Shown piece by piece: positions 60,308 through 64,000 of a DNA stretch of 64,000 bases. The notes under the pieces are model-generated. The model saw only the letters and a list, made by a program, of their open reading frames with translations, was not told where the DNA came from and ran no database searches. Source of the stretch: Marsupella aquatica (taxonomy: Eukaryota > Marchantiophyta); NCBI GenBank assembly GCA_973895155.1, contig OZ316896.1:21700001-21764000 (forward strand), in the 5' to 3' direction. A program made the position numbers and the translations under genes. How positions within the stretch are numbered: the stretch's first letter is position 1; every line of letters begins with the position of its first letter.

Positions 60308-61623
60308 TTGCTATGGAGGCCTTGTGCAGCCACACCCAAGGACATCTATGAGTTCATCTCCAACTTCAACATTGACGTAGTAGCGACCAAGGTCTCGGGA
60401 CAGACCTTATCACTTACGGAGTATCGGTTGGCACAAATCTTTTGTCTGCCAACTGGGACCGTGTCGGTAGAACCCCGCATTCAGGATAAGGAGTATATTC
60501 CTCGGTATTTCAAACCCAAGGGTAAGATGGACAACGGGTATAAGCAGGGATCATGTACCAACTTAGTCTGTATGGAGCGGCTTAAATTTATACGGACTAC
60601 CTTACACATGATTGAGCCATGATCCGAAATCTCCCTCTGTACGATTGTACAGGTGGAGTAGTATAAGCGACGGAACTGGGCCCAATTCTTTGGCCACAGA
60701 TTCCTGGGGGAGCTTAAACGCGCTCAAACAAGTATGCCTATGGGAGGGAGGACCTATCTAGGAAGTCACATGGCCATCATCCTAGCTTGGTATAAGGCAC
60801 GGCAAGAAGCCAAGGGAAAGAACATGGCCACCTCAGACCCAACTAGCGTCGCCCCCGTTCGAGAGGAGGCTACCCCGAGCGAGCGGACTACCACACCTCG
60901 GGCAAACCCCGAGCCCAGGCCCCGACTAATACTCCGCCACCTCCTCCCGTTGAAATCCCGCCGCCTCCTTTTGTCGAGCCTCCGCTACCCCCAGTACAAC
61001 CACCCTCAATCCCTCCACCACCTGAAGAAACCTTCCCCTCCCCGTTGCAAACTATGGAGGAGGTCGCCGCCCCGCCCGAGGAACCACCGGTGCCCGAGAG
61101 GATGGAGGACTACCAAGTAGTCCCGGGGACCATGGCCTACGACTTGGTCCAAAAGTTTAGCCAGACTCTATCAGGGGAGCTAGCGATGTACATCGGGCAA
61201 CAGGTCTCGGCGTACTTCCAACTAGCCTTCTTCATGTTAGAGCACCAACCACGGATCGTAAGCCGCTTGGAGGAAGAACTCATGGCAAAGGGGAACGAGA
61301 TCGGGCGCCTCCAAATGCTAGTGGAACACCTTGAGGAGGAGGCCACCACCCGCCATGAAGAGTTAGTCCGCACCATCGAACAACGGGAAGGACTCAACCA
61401 GGAGTTGAGCGCGACGCAAGCAGATCTCAAGAACCTGGAGGACACTGTGCTTCAGCTACGCTCAGAGTCCTTGGCTTGGGTTACCAGCCTGACCGACCTC
61501 AACAAACAATTTCTACAAGCAGCTCAGCAGGTGGCTAGTGTCTCCGTCAAGCGAGACAAATTGCTGGCGCAGAACCAGACCCATTGTGACTCCATCGGTA
61601 GCACGGCTCCAGACCGAGGCTGA
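60308..61623 (+). pseudogene. Broken plant-transposon-type protein with C-terminal coiled coil
   Basis: Part 1 (60308-60622) reads TPKDIYEFISNFNIDVVATKVSGQTLSLTEYRLAQIFCLPTG...LKFIRTTLHMIEP, resembling the N-terminal 'putative plant transposon protein' or plant-mobile-like domain of plant elements. After stops, the sequence continues as RNWAQFFGHRFLGELKRAQTSMPMGGRTYLGSHMAIILAWYKARQEAKG (60670-60830). A Pro-rich linker follows (60830-61080; frame change). The last part (61045-61623) is a Glu/Gln/Leu-rich coiled coil (SRLEEELMAKGNEIGRLQMLVEHLEEEATTRHEE). Several stops and frame changes make this copy inactive. No flanking LTRs, primer-binding site or polymerase were found, so the element class is unknown. 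Confidence 0.55.
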
Positions 61624-64000
61624 CAAAGCCACGAATGAGGTAGAGGAGGCGGTATGGGATAACAAAGCCTTGCAGGAGCGCATTACCCTACTCATCAGCC
61701 AGTGGGGGGGACCTGGAACCACCTTTGATCAAGGCGGCTTCAGGTCTCGCCCCGACAAGGGGACAAATCCTGGACCGACCACGGCACGCACGTAAGGGGT
61801 GGTTAGCAGAGGGAGCGGGCATGCGCCGCTCGTTGCGGTTGGGTGCGGCATCTTTTCCAATTAGGCTTAACGACAGAATAGCTGTCATTAGGCGCCGATT
61901 AGCGATGCAGTAGGAAGGATTAGGACAGGATCAGTTAGGATCATCCGGCGTAGGATAGAGCCCATCGACGGACTAGAACTTTGGTCAGTAGGCTTAGCTA
62001 TTGACGTCGGTCAACGCCCCTTGCCACTAACAGTCAACCGGTCAGGGAAAATGTGGTCGGCTAGTCAGAAGGTAGTTAGTGAGTAGGCATTACCCCGGAA
62101 GGTAGTATCTTTTGGTTCCTTTCCGCAAGCGTAGTATTTAGGCTTCCCCTTCCGCTGTGGCGATGGGGAAGACTTAGTTTATCTTAGCGCAAGAAAAGGC
62201 GAGGCACGGGGAGTTCCGGCCTGAGCAGGGTCAGAGTGCACTAAGGAGTGAGAGCCGGAGTCGAGCTTGCTGGGCAAGGGCAGGGCGGGGCCTCGTAGAG
62301 ACTGGGCATCGACTGCCGTTAGGCCTGCTGACCCCTTAGAAGTTGAGTCAACTATGTAAACCAATTCTTTGCTGAGTAAATGTAGTCTTTTCCCTTTGAT
62401 TCTATCGCGAGTAATTGGTGTTGTGCGTATGCTTTGTCTGGGCAAAGGCACCATTTGAAGGGACGTACCGGGTGCGGACTAATGATGGGGATTGCCATGA
62501 ATTTCATGTCGCAAGGTTCTAAGTCGCGTCGATGGCTTGAAAGCCCCAAGCCGGGAGTTAATCTGAGTCACTAACTGCGGGAATATTCCAGCGATGGAAA
62601 ACAAATATACATATGACCAGTGCGAGTTGTGTAAGTATTATACCAGTAAGTATATTGACTTAGCCCGACTTAGGGCTAATTAGGACCACTACACACCTCC
62701 TTGCCCGAACCCTCACCCCTACTGGTGGTTGTGGTCACCCCAGGGAACTAACTCGGATTTAAGGCCCGGGTTATGCGCGCGACATCCACCATCAACCTCT
62801 ATTCCCAAATGGGCATGCCAACCACCCACATGGGAATACGCAGGCTGGCGCTACATCTATAAGCATTGGCAGTCACCCTTGTCGTGTGCATACACATCAT
62901 TACACAACATAATTACATTGTTTGTCACATACATTCAAACATGGGCACAATCGAACATCACAAACATGGGACCAAGAATGGAGTACAAGTGAAACTCATG
63001 TCTAGACATGCCCAAACCCCACAGTAACATTTCAAAGTCTAGCTTCCATTCAGGTTGCAACTCTCCATCCATGCATTTTGTCAAACCTTGTAGTTCATCT
63101 ACTAGAAAGAGATAACATACACCAATTGGGTTTACGAATCCAAGCTTAAAGGTTTCCAATGGAACCAAGGTATCAGTGGGCTCCTCAAAATAGTCTGTCC
63201 ATGCGGCCAGCCTTTGCCTCCTTTCTCATTCAATAGAAGGAGTTGGGTTACCTTGGTTACCATATGTATAACCTCTCACATTTCCATACCATGATAGTCT
63301 AACATTTTAATTTCTCTTGTGAAACAAGTATGTCCATCCAGACTCTCACTTCAAAATAAGCAGAAGTAAAGAAATTTATTAAAATCATACATCTTGCTGA
63401 ATCTAAGATTCTGTTGCCATATTTCTCTCAATATTTGAGAATATAATCTTATTTCTCTCAACTACTCCTACCTTGAGATAGAGGAGAAGGTTTTGGGATC
63501 CCACTGCCACTATTGCTTGGGTTCCTTCCTTCAATCAAAAGCTGAATGGTACTATCCAAGATGAATGGTTGAAGTAGGATCCCACCAAGCTTATACAATG
63601 TCATTGCGCAGAAGATAACTTTGTGTAAAGATGTTTGCAGAGAAATGTTGTTGCACAAAAATTGCGATGCATAGAAGATGTCATGATCCCTGTCCCATGA
63701 TCGCTGCGCAAGAAGCATTTAGAATTTTATTTGTATTTTCTTTTGTGCATAGTTAACGGACGACCCACCACTTTTTGCAGGATTAATATTATAGTACTTG
63801 ATGATATTATGGTTGTGGAAGTGTCGTTGGGTTGCGTGGTTGTTGTGCGGAAATGTTGTTATTTGAGTCAAATGTTAGGGACGGGGTTGGGGAGGGTGAG
63901 TGTGTGTGTGGAGGGCAGGGAGACCCAAGACGGGTAAGGGCATCCGAGGCATCGTGGGCTCTAGGTGGGGTTGGGGCTACATAGCGATGTTGAGAAGAGA
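61624..64000. other. No gene recognised
   Basis: Frames are short on both strands. 61800-62600 is purine/GTAGG-rich; the words TTAGGA/GTTAGG recur often around 61890-62060. 62700-64000 is mixed. Nothing else was seen. Confidence 0.45.

Noticed and set aside
1-64000. CRISPR arrays, bacterial operons, riboswitches and rRNA genes
   Set aside because: The window is plant nuclear DNA with introns; none of the repeats has CRISPR spacing and no rRNA or riboswitch core was seen.

Overview
This is nuclear DNA of a land plant. Four host genes are clear: MND1, an MLO-family membrane protein, a nucleus-encoded chloroplast ATP synthase delta subunit with a transit peptide, and a plant-type quinone oxidoreductase. 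They have ordinary GT-AG introns of about 90-550 bases and sit far apart in repeat-rich DNA. An early-diverging plant (bryophyte or lycophyte) is my guess, but the sequence alone does not settle it.

Layout. 1-13 kb has no gene I recognise; it holds tandem repeats, a GC-rich low-complexity block (4.4-5.0 kb), pyrimidine-rich arrays (8.0-9.2 kb) and a perfect 16-bp-arm hairpin (9.9 kb). MND1 lies at 13.2-14.2 kb on the + strand. 15-18 kb holds LINE-tail-like DNA and a roughly 300-base unit repeated three times and split by a second GC-rich block. A 5'-truncated, frameshifted LINE lies at 18.9-20.9 kb.

21.28-34.69 kb is the most interesting part. It looks like one large DNA transposon, bounded by a 19-bp perfect inverted repeat with a weaker outward extension and by T/G-rich subterminal repeats. 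Leftward it encodes a transposase-like protein: three EN/SPM-TNP1-like repeats, then an RNase-H/DDE-like DUF7869-type domain. Rightward it encodes a long protein with a ParB-like fold and a degenerate amino-methyltransferase-like motif, then a NIF/FCP1-like HAD phosphatase protein. About 20 copies of a 17-29 bp palindrome (core CTCGAGATNRTCTCGAG, one GATC each) lie almost only inside this interval, mainly in introns and between genes. Single-base frame breaks suggest that this copy is decaying or misassembled.

34.7-41.9 kb is repeat-bearing intergenic DNA. The MLO gene (eight exons) spans 42.0-45.8 kb. After it come a decayed partial copy of the quinone oxidoreductase gene (46.4-47.2 kb), intronless chloroplast ATPD (48.7-49.5 kb), and the intact quinone oxidoreductase gene (five exons, - strand, 51.5-54.1 kb). 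54.4-64 kb is mostly transposon-derived, with broken frames of a plant-transposon-type protein at 60.3-61.6 kb. At least five copies of one MITE-like family are scattered through the window.

The host genes do not form a pathway. The genes inside 21.3-34.7 kb probably belong together as the gene set of one mobile element.
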